Positions 18,757-27,147 of a stretch of 64,000 bases of DNA are shown here, in pieces. Each line of letters begins with the position of its first letter. The stretch's first letter is position 1. The notes under the pieces were generated by a model that did no database searches, had not been told where the DNA came from, and saw only the letters and a program-made list of their open reading frames with translations. Origin of the DNA: Novipirellula artificiosorum (lineage in GTDB: Bacteria > Planctomycetota > Planctomycetia > Pirellulales > Pirellulaceae). The stretch covers positions 303,683 to 367,682 of the forward strand of contig NZ_SJPV01000008.1 of NCBI RefSeq assembly GCF_007860135.1. Reading direction: 5' to 3'. Position numbers and translations under genes: made by a program.

Positions 18757-20163
18757 ATGTCGCTGCAAATGGCCGACGATCGTCCTCTCGCACCCTCCCG
18801 ATCGGTTTGTCGATCGGCCCATTGGCAAGGGTTCACGCAGATGGCCGAGTACGAAAAGCTGGTGATTTCCGAAGCGGAGGGCTGTTGGCTGACGACCACG
18901 ACCGGCCAGCGTTTGTTCGACGGCGTCGCCAGTTTATGGTGCAACGTGCATGGTCATCGCCATCCGAGCATCGACGAGGCGATCCGAAACCAGCTCGGCC
19001 GCGTCGCTCACATCACCACATTGGGCATGTCCGCCGACATCACCGAAGCGCTTGCGGAGCGAATCGTCGAAATCACCCCTGGGGATCTGTCGCACGTTTT
19101 TTTCAGCTCGGATGGATCGTCATCGGTCGAAGCCGCATTGAAGATGGCCCTTCAATACTGGCACCAACGCCAAAACCCGCGGCCAAAGAAAACGCGATAC
19201 TTGGCAATGTCATTGGCGTACCATGGTGACACGACCGGTGCTGTCTCGCTTGGCGGGATCAAGTACTTCCACCAGCTTTTTGCCCCGATTGTCTTCACGC
19301 CGATCCGTGGACCGTTGCCGTGTAGTTACCGATTGCCGGATGGCGTTTCGGTGGACGAAGCGTGTGATCACTATGCCGCAGAAGTCGAGACCCTGCTGAA
19401 ACAGCACCACGAAACATTGGCTGCGATTGTGATGGAGCCGTTGGTTCAAGGGGCGGCGGGAATGATCACGCACCCGTCGGGATTCTTGTCGCGTGTCCGC
19501 CAATTGTGCGATCACTACGAGGTGCTGTTGATTTGCGACGAAGTCGCCACAGGCTTTGGACGGACCGGACGGATGTTTGCCTGTGACCACGAATCGGTCA
19601 CACCGGACATCATGACGATTGGCAAAGGACTCACGGGTGGCTACTTGCCGATGGCCGCCACCGTGGCTCGGCCGCACCTCTTCGAAGCGTTCTTGGCAGC
19701 AACAGCCGAGTCGAAACAGTTCTTTCACGGACATACGTTTGGCGGAAACCCGTTGGCTGCCGCTGCGGCGATGGCATCGATCGATTTGTTCAGCGAAAAC
19801 AATCTGTTAGAATCGGTGGAGCAAAAAGGAAGGGTCTTGCGTTCGAGTTTGGCTGGCATTGCCAATCATGCCAACGTCGGTGACATCCGCGGCCGAGCGA
19901 TGATGGTCGGCATCGAATTGGTCAAAGACCGTGAAACGAAAATGCCGTTCGATTCGGCCGAGCTTGTCGGCAAACGTGTTTGCCAGCGGGCAACCGAGCT
20001 TGGTGTTTGGGTGCGGCCGCTTGGCGATGTCGTGATTTTGATGCCGCCGCTAATCGCAACCGATGAAGAGTTGCAAAGGGCAGGGGCCGTCGTCTGCCAA
20101 GCGATTGGTGAAGTGCTTGAGGGCGAATCAACAGGCGGGAAATACGTGAGCGGATTGCCATGA
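18757..20163 (+). CDS. bioA: Adenosylmethionine-8-amino-7-oxononanoate aminotransferase BioA
   Basis: A 468-residue class III aminotransferase that makes 7,8-diaminopelargonate in biotin synthesis using AdoMet as amino donor. Typical stretches are GVASLWCNVHGHRHPSID, the PLP-phosphate loop HVFFSSDGSSSVEAALKMA, LLICDEVATGFGRTG and GKGLTGGYLPM with the PLP lysine at about residue 290. The start at 18757 is preceded by AGGA only 2 bases away, so the ATG at 18769 is possible. Its last bases overlap the next gene (ATGA). No other biotin gene is in the window. Confidence 0.94.
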   Translation: MSLQMADDRPLAPSRSVCRSAHWQGFTQMAEYEKLVISEAEGCWLTTTTGQRLFDGVASLWCNVHGHRHPSIDEAIRNQLGRVAHITTLGMSADITEALAERIVEITPGDLSHVFFSSDGSSSVEAALKMALQYWHQRQNPRPKKTRYLAMSLAYHGDTTGAVSLGGIKYFHQLFAPIVFTPIRGPLPCSYRLPDGVSVDEACDHYAAEVETLLKQHHETLAAIVMEPLVQGAAGMITHPSGFLSRVRQLCDHYEVLLICDEVATGFGRTGRMFACDHESVTPDIMTIGKGLTGGYLPMAATVARPHLFEAFLAATAESKQFFHGHTFGGNPLAAAAAMASIDLFSENNLLESVEQKGRVLRSSLAGIANHANVGDIRGRAMMVGIELVKDRETKMPFDSAELVGKRVCQRATELGVWVRPLGDVVILMPPLIATDEELQRAGAVVCQAIGEVLEGESTGGKYVSGLP

Positions 20164-20756
20164 CGACCAACGAATCCAATGCAGACAACCAACCCATTGA
20201 CGTCAGTGATCCTGCTGTCGTTGCGCAGTATGAACCCTACTTGAGGATGCTGGCGCACGTGCGGATGCGTCGGGCGCTACAAGCCAAAGTGGGGGCGTCG
20301 GACATTGTTCAACAAACGATGATGCAGGCGGTCCAGGCGATCGACCAGTTTCGTGGGGGGACCGAAGCGGAGTTTCGCGGCTGGTTACGACAGATTTTGG
20401 CGAGATGCCTGTGCCATGTCGATCGTGACTTGCACCGCGACAAACGCGACGTCCGGCGCGAGCAATCGATGGAGCAAAAATTGGCCCAGTCCTCCATGCG
20501 ATTGGAAGGACTGCTGGCCGGCGACGGCCCCACGCCAAGTCAAAACGTTGCACTCGGGGAAAACGTCCTACAGGTTGCGATGGCGATCGAGCGACTTCCC
20601 GACGCCCAGCGTGAAGCGGTTCGATTGCACTATTTGGAAGGAATGAAGCTCAGCGAAGTTGCCGTGGAGCTAGATAAAACCACGGGCGCGGTCGCGGGAT
20701 TGTTGCATCGCGGCATGAAGACGCTTCGCGATCAATTGGGCGGACTCGGGCCGTGA
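20160..20756 (+). CDS. ECF-type RNA polymerase sigma factor
   Basis: A 198-residue sigma factor of the planctomycete-rich ECF type. Region 2 lies at about residues 20-85 (ALQAKVGASDIVQQTMMQA, then FRGWLRQIL). Region 4 lies at about 135-190 (AIERLPDAQREAVRLHYLEG, then LSEVAVELDKTTGAVAGLLHRGMKTL). Its ATG overlaps the bioA stop and its TGA overlaps the GTG of pncC, so it is translated within the biotin/NAD-salvage operon. No anti-sigma gene is next to it. Target promoters are unknown. Confidence 0.93.
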   Translation: MTTNESNADNQPIDVSDPAVVAQYEPYLRMLAHVRMRRALQAKVGASDIVQQTMMQAVQAIDQFRGGTEAEFRGWLRQILARCLCHVDRDLHRDKRDVRREQSMEQKLAQSSMRLEGLLAGDGPTPSQNVALGENVLQVAMAIERLPDAQREAVRLHYLEGMKLSEVAVELDKTTGAVAGLLHRGMKTLRDQLGGLGP

Positions 20757-21265
20757 GGGATCAGGCCGAGAATGACCTACAACGGGCGGTCGCGAGATTG
20801 GCCGAACGGCTTGAGAACACACAATCTCGAATCGTATTTGCCGAAAGCTGTACCGCAGGATTGGTTTCGGCCACGTTAGCGTCCGTGCCAGGTATTTCAC
20901 GCTGGCTTTGTGGGTCCGCCGTCGTGTATCGAGAGGCGACCAAGTGCGAATGGCTTGGGATCACGCCAGAGACGCTGAAGCAGCATACGGCGGAAAGCGG
21001 TCCGGTGACCGAGCAATTGGCGATCGCAGTTCTCGAGAAAACACCGGAAGCCGATATCGCGGTTGCCGTCACGGGTCACCTCGGTCCGGCAGCCCCTGCG
21101 GAATCCGATGGTTGGGTCTTCATTGCGGTGTCTCGGCGAAACCAACCAACCGCCGAGGGGTTTGCGAAGTCGTTTTTCTTGGTCAGTCAAGAACGAGTCG
21201 AGCGGCAACGAGAAGTGGTGGCATTGGTCCTTGCGGAAGCACTGGCCGCCCTCACTCGCGGGTAA
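20753..21265 (+). CDS. pncC: CinA-like nicotinamide-nucleotide amidase PncC
   Basis: A 170-residue stand-alone CinA C-terminal domain that deamidates nicotinamide mononucleotide to nicotinate mononucleotide in pyridine nucleotide salvage. Motifs are FAESCTAGLVSATLASVPG (with the conserved Ser), GSAVVYREATKCEWLGI and AVTGHLGPAAP. The start is GTG at 20753, overlapping the sigma factor stop as GTGA. Its end overlaps the convergent glycosyltransferase gene by 14 bases. Identity is well supported at family level; amidase activity is inferred. Confidence 0.92.
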   Translation: MRDQAENDLQRAVARLAERLENTQSRIVFAESCTAGLVSATLASVPGISRWLCGSAVVYREATKCEWLGITPETLKQHTAESGPVTEQLAIAVLEKTPEADIAVAVTGHLGPAAPAESDGWVFIAVSRRNQPTAEGFAKSFFLVSQERVERQREVVALVLAEALAALTRG

Positions 21266-22439
21266 CGCACGCTTCAACCAACAAATCCTCGATCGCGCGT
21301 GTTGTCTTCGCGACGTCGTGATGCTCTCGCACATACCGGGTCGCGGCAGCGGTTCGTTTCTTCGTTTCGGCTGGATCCGTTGCGAAGTCCAAGATCGCAC
21401 TCGCCAAAGAGGGCGGATCGTTGGGTTCAGCGAAAAACATCGTCGGTTCGTCCTTTTGCAGTTCGATGGTGCCCCCCGATCGAGTTGCGATCACGGGAAG
21501 CCCAAGAGCCATCGCTTCAAGAACCACATTGGGCATGCCTTCAAAGATCGACGGTAACACCAAGGCATCGGAGTGCCTCATTCGGTCGATCGCGGCAGGG
21601 TCGTTGCCAACGAAGTCGATTTGCTGACGATGAATGGACTCGCGGGCCATCTCTTCCAACTCGTGTCGCAGCGGTCCATCGCCCACCATGGTGAGAGACA
21701 ATCTTGGCATCGTTTCGGGCCACTTTGATTTTTCGGGCCCATTTGATTCGGTGAACGCGATGGCTCGAATCAAATCAGCATGCCCCTTTTCGGTGGTCAT
21801 CCGTCCGACGCAGATCAGTTGAATCGGATTGGCTAACGACCGATCCACGGTGGCCGTGGTTTCGTCCGTTTTCCCAAACTCCACGGGATTCGGTATCACA
21901 CGGACAGAGCCCGAATGGAGTCGATAGTAGCGTTCAGCTGATTGGGCCGCCGCGCGACTGACCGCGACAAGGACGGCTGCTTTTTTGTAGGCGTTGGCCA
22001 ATCGCCAGCGTTTGAAACGCACAAAACGCTGTTCCACCATGGGCAACGCTTGGTGAGGCGGGCTGACCATTGTTGAAACTCGGGGGATCCCCATCCGGTC
22101 GCAGGCTGGCCCCGCGACAAGCGTCATATGAAAGGTACGGTCGTAAACCGCCTCAATCCGGTTCTCGGCCAAAATGGCCCGAAGATGCGAAACCTGTTGG
22201 TTCATGATCCGGCCCGGATAATACAAGCCGCCCCGGCCAACATGGTCATCGAACGAGTGAACAGGGACATCACTTGGAATCTGGCTTAGCAGGTTGCCTG
22301 CCCGCTCGGTCAGATACAAATGCGGCTCGATGCGAGTCCGATCAACATGTTGAAGTAGCAGCAAGGTTTGTCGTTCGCTACCGCCACCCCGCATCGAGCT
22401 GATCATGAAGAGGACGCGTTTGGGCATTTGGGATTGCAT
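21252..22439 (-). CDS. GT4-family glycosyltransferase
   Basis: A 395-residue GT-B fold enzyme. The N-terminus carries MISSMRGGGSERQTLLLLQ, the usual GT4 acceptor-side loop. The C-terminal half has LICVGRMTTEKGHADLIRA and the EX7E motif in FEGMPNVVLEAMALGLPVIATRSGG. It transfers a sugar from an activated donor to an acceptor, probably in cell-surface polysaccharide synthesis; the specificity cannot be read. An ATG four codons in (MPKRVLF) is an alternative start. It is a single gene, convergent with pncC and divergent from treZ. Confidence 0.92.
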   Translation of the reverse strand: MQSQMPKRVLFMISSMRGGGSERQTLLLLQHVDRTRIEPHLYLTERAGNLLSQIPSDVPVHSFDDHVGRGGLYYPGRIMNQQVSHLRAILAENRIEAVYDRTFHMTLVAGPACDRMGIPRVSTMVSPPHQALPMVEQRFVRFKRWRLANAYKKAAVLVAVSRAAAQSAERYYRLHSGSVRVIPNPVEFGKTDETTATVDRSLANPIQLICVGRMTTEKGHADLIRAIAFTESNGPEKSKWPETMPRLSLTMVGDGPLRHELEEMARESIHRQQIDFVGNDPAAIDRMRHSDALVLPSIFEGMPNVVLEAMALGLPVIATRSGGTIELQKDEPTMFFAEPNDPPSLASAILDFATDPAETKKRTAAATRYVREHHDVAKTTRAIEDLLVEACVTRE

Positions 22440-22513
22440 CGGGCGAGCAGATGATTGAAGTTGATGGCCGATCTACAGTCTAACGTTTTCGTTCCCCAAC
22501 GTCGTAGCCCATC

Positions 22514-24319
22514 ATGAATCCACGATCGATCCCACAAATCGAACTGCATCGGTACCTCGGTGCCCAATGTGTCAACGAAAAGCAGACGCGTTTTCTCGTT
22601 TGGGGAAACGAGGCCGAGCGGATCGAAGTCGAGTTGCCCGACCAAGGCCTTCGTTTCCCCTTGGCCAAAGACCGATACGGCTACCATCACGGCGTCATCG
22701 ATGATTGTGACGCGGGTCAGCGCTATTGGCTTCGCATCGATGGCGGTCCACGCCGACCCGATCCCGTTTCGCACTATCAACCGCTCGGCGTCCACGGTCC
22801 AAGCGAAGTGGTCAACACGACCTTCGATTGGACCGACGCCGAATGGAAACCGCCAAGCACCGACGACTTGATCCTCTATGAATTGCACGTCGGTGCCTTT
22901 ACCGATGAGGGGACCTTTGCCGCAGCAATCGATCGGCTCGATGAGTTGGTGGAACTGGGCGTTACGGGTATCGAATTGATGCCGCTCGCCGAGTCGGCCG
23001 GTCGATGGAACTGGGGCTATGACGGAGTGGGGCTGTTTGCCCCGAGTCACAACTTTGGTTCCCCTCACGATTTGAAACGACTTGTTGACGTGGCGCACCA
23101 GAAAGGGTTGGCCGTGATCGTTGACGTCGTCTACAACCATGTCGGCCCCGAGGGCAACTATCTGGGCGATTTTGGTCCCTACTTCTCCTCGGCACATTCG
23201 ACGCCGTGGGGTGAGGCGCCGAATTTTGATGACCCCGATTTTGGGGAAGACGTTCGCCGGTTCATCATCGCCAACGCCATTTACTGGCTCGATACATTTC
23301 ATTTTGATGGGCTCCGCGTCGATGCGATCCACTGCACCCGGGATGATTCGGATCCCCATGTGGTTGCCGAAATGGCCGCAGCGGTTAGCGAATACTCCCG
23401 TGCCAATGCTCGCAACGTCTATTTGATTGCGGAATCGAACGTCTACGATCCCGAAATGCTTATCCCGTTGAACAAAGGTGGGATCGGCTTCGATGCTGCC
23501 TGGTGCGACGATTTCTTGCATAGCGTCTTCGCGACGCTTCGTCCCGGCGAACAACTTTCGAATCGGGCTTATTACCCTGAAACCGACCTCGCACAGACGC
23601 TCTCGAAGGGCTATGTCTATGAAGGGACGCTGCGAACGACTCGCCACCGCAGTGAACCCTTGAACCGAGTCAAAACGGATGGCTTGGTCTATTCGATTCA
23701 GAACCACGACTTCATTGGCAACCATCCACTTGCCAAGCGGTTGCATCAGTTGACGTCGCGAGAGACTCAAAGGGCTGCTGCCACGCTGCTGATGCTGACA
23801 CCCGCGATTCCGATGCTGTTCATGGGTGAGGAGTTTTGCTCGAATCGACCCTTCTTGTTCTTTGTTGATTTTGGGGATCAGCGGCTGCGTGATGCGGTCG
23901 TCAAAGGTCGGCACAACGAATACCCACAACACGATTGGTCGCAAGGCATGCTGCCGACGGAACCGGCGGCGTTCGAAGCGTCCAAATTGGAACCTCGAAA
24001 CGAGGGCGACTTGGAGGTATGGAAGTACTACCAATCGCTGATCGCTCTGCGAAAGGCATGGCGAGGCTCGGGATTGCTGTCGGATGAAAATCTTGAATCG
24101 GAATACGATCCCGAGACGGGGATTTTTGTGCTTCGCTACCACAACGATGATGAAACGGCGACGGTTTTGTCGCGGTTGTCGCCTGCCAAGCGAGATGCGC
24201 CGGCCGCGATCATCGCACCGTCAGGTGAAAGAATTCTCGATTCGCTGCCGGGTGCGACGCCGGACGATCAATTGCTGATCAATCACGCCAAGGTCTTCAT
24301 CGAACGCCGAGCGTTGTAA
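22514..24319 (+). CDS. treZ: Malto-oligosyltrehalose trehalohydrolase TreZ
   Basis: A 601-residue GH13 enzyme that releases trehalose from maltooligosyl trehalose. An N-terminal beta-sandwich (RYLGAQ...TRFLVWGNEAERIEVEL) precedes the barrel. The marker YELHVGAFTDEGTFAAAI is typical of TreZ and branching enzymes. Catalytic residues are visible in FDGLRVDAIH (nucleophile Asp), YLIAESNVY (acid Glu) and SIQNHDFIGNH. The partner TreY, which makes the substrate, is not in the window. Long open frames on the opposite strand are composition artefacts. Confidence 0.93.
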   Translation: MNPRSIPQIELHRYLGAQCVNEKQTRFLVWGNEAERIEVELPDQGLRFPLAKDRYGYHHGVIDDCDAGQRYWLRIDGGPRRPDPVSHYQPLGVHGPSEVVNTTFDWTDAEWKPPSTDDLILYELHVGAFTDEGTFAAAIDRLDELVELGVTGIELMPLAESAGRWNWGYDGVGLFAPSHNFGSPHDLKRLVDVAHQKGLAVIVDVVYNHVGPEGNYLGDFGPYFSSAHSTPWGEAPNFDDPDFGEDVRRFIIANAIYWLDTFHFDGLRVDAIHCTRDDSDPHVVAEMAAAVSEYSRANARNVYLIAESNVYDPEMLIPLNKGGIGFDAAWCDDFLHSVFATLRPGEQLSNRAYYPETDLAQTLSKGYVYEGTLRTTRHRSEPLNRVKTDGLVYSIQNHDFIGNHPLAKRLHQLTSRETQRAAATLLMLTPAIPMLFMGEEFCSNRPFLFFVDFGDQRLRDAVVKGRHNEYPQHDWSQGMLPTEPAAFEASKLEPRNEGDLEVWKYYQSLIALRKAWRGSGLLSDENLESEYDPETGIFVLRYHNDDETATVLSRLSPAKRDAPAAIIAPSGERILDSLPGATPDDQLLINHAKVFIERRAL

Positions 24320-24415
24320 GTCTTCACTTGACAGATCACTGCCGTTTGGAATAATCGGCGTGTTCGGTTACTTCTTTCTACGATACCGTCGGGTTTGCAT
24401 CGTCGAGCCCCGTCC

Positions 24416-25540
24416 ATGTCTTCGTCTTCGCCATCGAGAAAGCTTCGCCGCCAAATTGCGTGGGAAGCGGCCCGTTTGATGTATTCTCGCGAGGTTGCAG
24501 AGTATTACGTCGCGAAACAGAAAGCGGCCAAGCGAGTTCACAAAGGCTGGGTCAAACCCTCCGATTTGCCCAGCAATGCAGAGATCCGCGAACAAGTTCA
24601 ATTGCTAGCCCGATTGAACGAAGGGGCGGACCAGCATAGCCAGCGGTTGCGGGACATGCGACTTCGCGCCGTTTGGTGGCTCAAGAAACTGATGCCGTTT
24701 CATCCCAAGCTGATCGGCAGTGTATTGACGGGTAGCATTCGCGAAGGATCCGACATCGACGTGCATGTCTTTGCCGCCAATGTCCACTCGATCACGCTGC
24801 TGCTTGACGAGCTTGGCGTGTTTTATGAGATGCAGCGGAAGCGTGTCGTCAAGAACAACGAGCAACGAGTCTACACCCATCTGCATGTCAAAGATGTTTT
24901 TCCAATTGAGTTGACCGTCTACCACCCATCGCAATTGGGATTTCGATTCCGCAGTTCGATCACCAACAAAGCGATTGAGCGTGCTGGCTTGAGCGAGCTC
25001 GAAAAGCTGATCGCGATGGAACATGGTGTCGATCCCGATCAACAGACCGATCGGCTGATCCAAATGGATACCTTGCCGGATCGGAGCGAAGTCTTCTTGG
25101 CGTTGTTGGTGCCACTTGAAAACGTACGGCAAAGTCCCCGCTATCATCCCGAAGGTGATGCCTTGTTTCACAGCATGCAGGTCTTTGAGTTGGCCAAAGA
25201 TGTGATGCCCTACGATGAGGAATTTCTGCTGGCGGCGCTTCTGCATGACATTGGCAAAGCGATCGATCCCGACGAACACGTCGCCGCGGGGCTCGAGGCG
25301 CTCGAGGGTTTCATTTCGGAGCGAACCCGATGGCTGATCGAGCATCACATGGAAGCCCACAAGTTAGCAGACCACACGCTCGGAGCGCGGCGACGGAAAA
25401 GGCTCGCCGCACATCCATGGTTTGACGATTTGCGTCTACTTGGCCAATGCGATCGTGGCGGTCGCGTCTCGGGGGCCCTCGTCGGATCGCCCGAAGAAGC
25501 ACTCGACTACATCGAACAAATTGAAGAGATGTTTGGTTAA
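24416..25540 (+). CDS. Nucleotidyltransferase and HD-domain protein
   Basis: A 374-residue two-domain protein. The first half is a polymerase-beta-like nucleotidyltransferase with GSVLTGSIREGSDIDVHVF (GS plus the metal-binding D-x-D). The second half is an HD phosphohydrolase domain with the metal ligands in FHSMQVFELA and LLHDIGKAID, followed by EHHMEAH. The pairing recalls CCA-adding enzymes and GlnD, but the basic N-terminal region (RKLRRQIAWEAARLMYSREV) is different and the substrate is unknown. The start at 24416 is preferred over 24395 on composition. It follows treZ after 96 bases. Confidence 0.85.
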   Translation: MSSSSPSRKLRRQIAWEAARLMYSREVAEYYVAKQKAAKRVHKGWVKPSDLPSNAEIREQVQLLARLNEGADQHSQRLRDMRLRAVWWLKKLMPFHPKLIGSVLTGSIREGSDIDVHVFAANVHSITLLLDELGVFYEMQRKRVVKNNEQRVYTHLHVKDVFPIELTVYHPSQLGFRFRSSITNKAIERAGLSELEKLIAMEHGVDPDQQTDRLIQMDTLPDRSEVFLALLVPLENVRQSPRYHPEGDALFHSMQVFELAKDVMPYDEEFLLAALLHDIGKAIDPDEHVAAGLEALEGFISERTRWLIEHHMEAHKLADHTLGARRRKRLAAHPWFDDLRLLGQCDRGGRVSGALVGSPEEALDYIEQIEEMFG

Positions 25541-25785
25541 CGCGACAAGTGACCAACGAGCGGTCGAGGGGATCAACATCGGGTCTGATCCCGTCAGGGC
25601 TCGCAGAGGGTAGCCGTGGGCTGAACGCCAGCGATGGCCACGGACAATGGTAGCGCCACGCCGATCCTGGAGGGATCGCAGAGGGCAGACGGAGGTCCTG
25701 CGACCACTCCGCGGTCGGTGTGCGTGGGGGACGCCTCCATGAGTCCGCGATAGCCTCAAACGGAAAGGCGGAAATCCTTGTCTGT
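25541..25785. repeat. Degenerate dispersed-repeat block
   Basis: Non-coding sequence after the HD gene. It holds two imperfect copies of one unit about 76 bases apart: 25587-25613 (GATCCCGTCAGGGCTCGCAG...) and 25663-25688 (GATCCTGGAGGGATCGCAG...). The second contains a small hairpin (GATCC, 5-base loop, GGATC). Text of this type recurs between genes in Rhodopirellula-like genomes, by recollection. No gene is supported. Confidence 0.5.
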
Positions 25786-26230
25786 TTTGCTTGTTTGCAA
25801 ACAGGAATTCCACCGGCGATTGAAGATTCCAATCAAACGGATAGCCCGAAAAATAGGTTCCCGCAGGCAGAATGCTAACCATCGATTGTTGAGCGTTTCT
25901 TGCATTCGGCTGATAAGTGAGGAACGTCATTTGATTTTGGTGGGGACTTAGTCTTCGAGCAGCCACCAGGAAGGTGTCGCAGGTTGGGTCCGTGAAAATC
26001 AAGTCAGAATAGAAAGGGCCAGTGATTTCTATTGCCCGCTCGCGATGCTGCGTATCGAGTTCGTCGACCCACTTTGCCGTGGCTGCGTCATAGACTTGGA
26101 TCTGTCCATCAAGGAATCCGGCGAGAAAGAACCGAGATTCCTCACTGCATCCCAACGCCGTGACCGGACCGGGGATCGACGTGATCACCTCACAAGGAAG
26201 TGGCGGAAGAGATTGGCCGTACCGACTCGC
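25786..26230 (-). pseudogene. Remnant of a WD40-repeat-like gene
   Basis: An open frame of about 148 codons reads as clear protein (RYGQSLPPLPCEVITSIPG, ALGCSEESRFFLAGFLDG, QIQVYDAATAKWVDELDTQ). The pattern resembles a WD40 blade. It has no credible start: in frame, the upstream end hits a TAG at 26231-26233, which is the first triplet of the palindrome at 26231-26272. Downstream the frame runs into the repeat block at 25541-25785 and loses protein character. Both ends are therefore cut by repeats, which supports a broken gene. A short expressed protein from the GTG at 26188 cannot be excluded. Confidence 0.55.
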
Positions 26231-26272
26231 CTAAAGGCTAAGCTCCAACGTGCGCTGGAGTTCAGGCTTCAG
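26231..26272. repeat. Palindromic repeat (19-bp imperfect stem)
   Basis: A stem-loop with arms at 26231-26249 and 26254-26272 (CTAAAGGCTAAGCTCCAAC pairing with GCTGGAGTTCAGGCTTCAG), 4 mismatches, 1 G:U pair and loop GTGC. It interrupts the WD40-like fragment. Sequences with CTCCAACGTGCGCTGGAG recur as palindromes in Rhodopirellula-type genomes, by recollection. Confidence 0.6.
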
Positions 26273-26391
26273 CCGCAAGCGGAGCGACGATCTGTCTACT
26301 CCGCTTTGTTGTCTTCAGACGTCTATTCAGGCCCACGTCTCCGGTTTGAAAAGCCGAGTTCCGGATAGAATACAAGGACGGTATAGGAATA

Positions 26392-27147
26392 TTAGTTCGC
26401 CGGTTCAGCGACAAACGGCAAAAGCCGGTGTGTGCTCAGGTCTCGATACCATGCATTTTCCGGCGGTGTTAGCGTGAAGGTCGATGCGGGAAGCGGCCGG
26501 GTTCGTAGTTCGCACTGCTCCGTTGTAACGTGGTAACTCAAATGGTACCGGTCGTTAAAGAAGCTGAACCGATTGACCGTCAGACGCGAAACGTGATCGT
26601 CGGCCGTGCTGGCGGCGCCGGCGTACTGAATCTTTGCCGTCTGCACCAACTTGCCATCAATAAGGATCTCCATTTCGTTCACGCGATATTCGTTCTGAAG
26701 GTCGCAGTGAACTCGCGTCTTGCTATTTCTCATTCGGTTGCCTTTCAAGTACTGGGTATCGATCATCGGTCCCCAAGTGCCATCAAGTTGGTACCAGGTG
26801 AAATTGGAGTGAATCAATAGGTTGGGAAATGATGGTTCATAAATGAGCGTCCGTTCAATCGGGTCGCTGCGATCTTCCGGGGGAACCGTTTTGCCGGTCA
26901 ATTGGAAATTTGCGTCATCGAGCTCGATCGAGTTCGCCTGGGTGATCGCCGTTCCGTTCAGTTCATAGGTCATGGAAACGGCGCGGCAAGCACGATTTTT
27001 CCAATCAGACAACGCGCGATCAAGCGAGGAGTGTTCCTCGTCGGCATGGCAAAACGAACCAGCGAGGAGGGTCAAGCCGAGCGGGAGGAGGAATCGCGAA
27101 AGGTATGCGGCGAGATAGGGTGGGATGTTCATTTTGATGCAGTTCAT
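26392..27147 (-). CDS. Secreted protein coupled to ECF sigma factor
   Basis: A 251-residue protein of unknown function. The start at 27147 is fixed by its ATGA overlap with the sigma factor stop (27144-27147); an earlier in-frame ATG at 27186 is inside the sigma gene. A signal peptide is visible (PPYLAAYLSRFLLPLGLTLLAG, cleavage near CHADEE). The mature part is beta-rich with many aromatic residues and resembles planctomycete proteins carrying outer-membrane lipoprotein-sorting (LolA-like) folds, but this is only an impression. Coupling to a sigma factor with a membrane tail suggests it could sense an envelope signal for it. Confidence 0.75.
   Translation of the reverse strand: MNCIKMNIPPYLAAYLSRFLLPLGLTLLAGSFCHADEEHSSLDRALSDWKNRACRAVSMTYELNGTAITQANSIELDDANFQLTGKTVPPEDRSDPIERTLIYEPSFPNLLIHSNFTWYQLDGTWGPMIDTQYLKGNRMRNSKTRVHCDLQNEYRVNEMEILIDGKLVQTAKIQYAGAASTADDHVSRLTVNRFSFFNDRYHLSYHVTTEQCELRTRPLPASTFTLTPPENAWYRDLSTHRLLPFVAEPAN

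Noticed and set aside
22403..24142. 579-codon open frame on the minus strand opposite treZ
   Set aside because: It is a mirror of the GC-rich treZ gene, whose catalytic motifs are complete on the plus strand. The translation shows no domain, signal or composition of a real protein.
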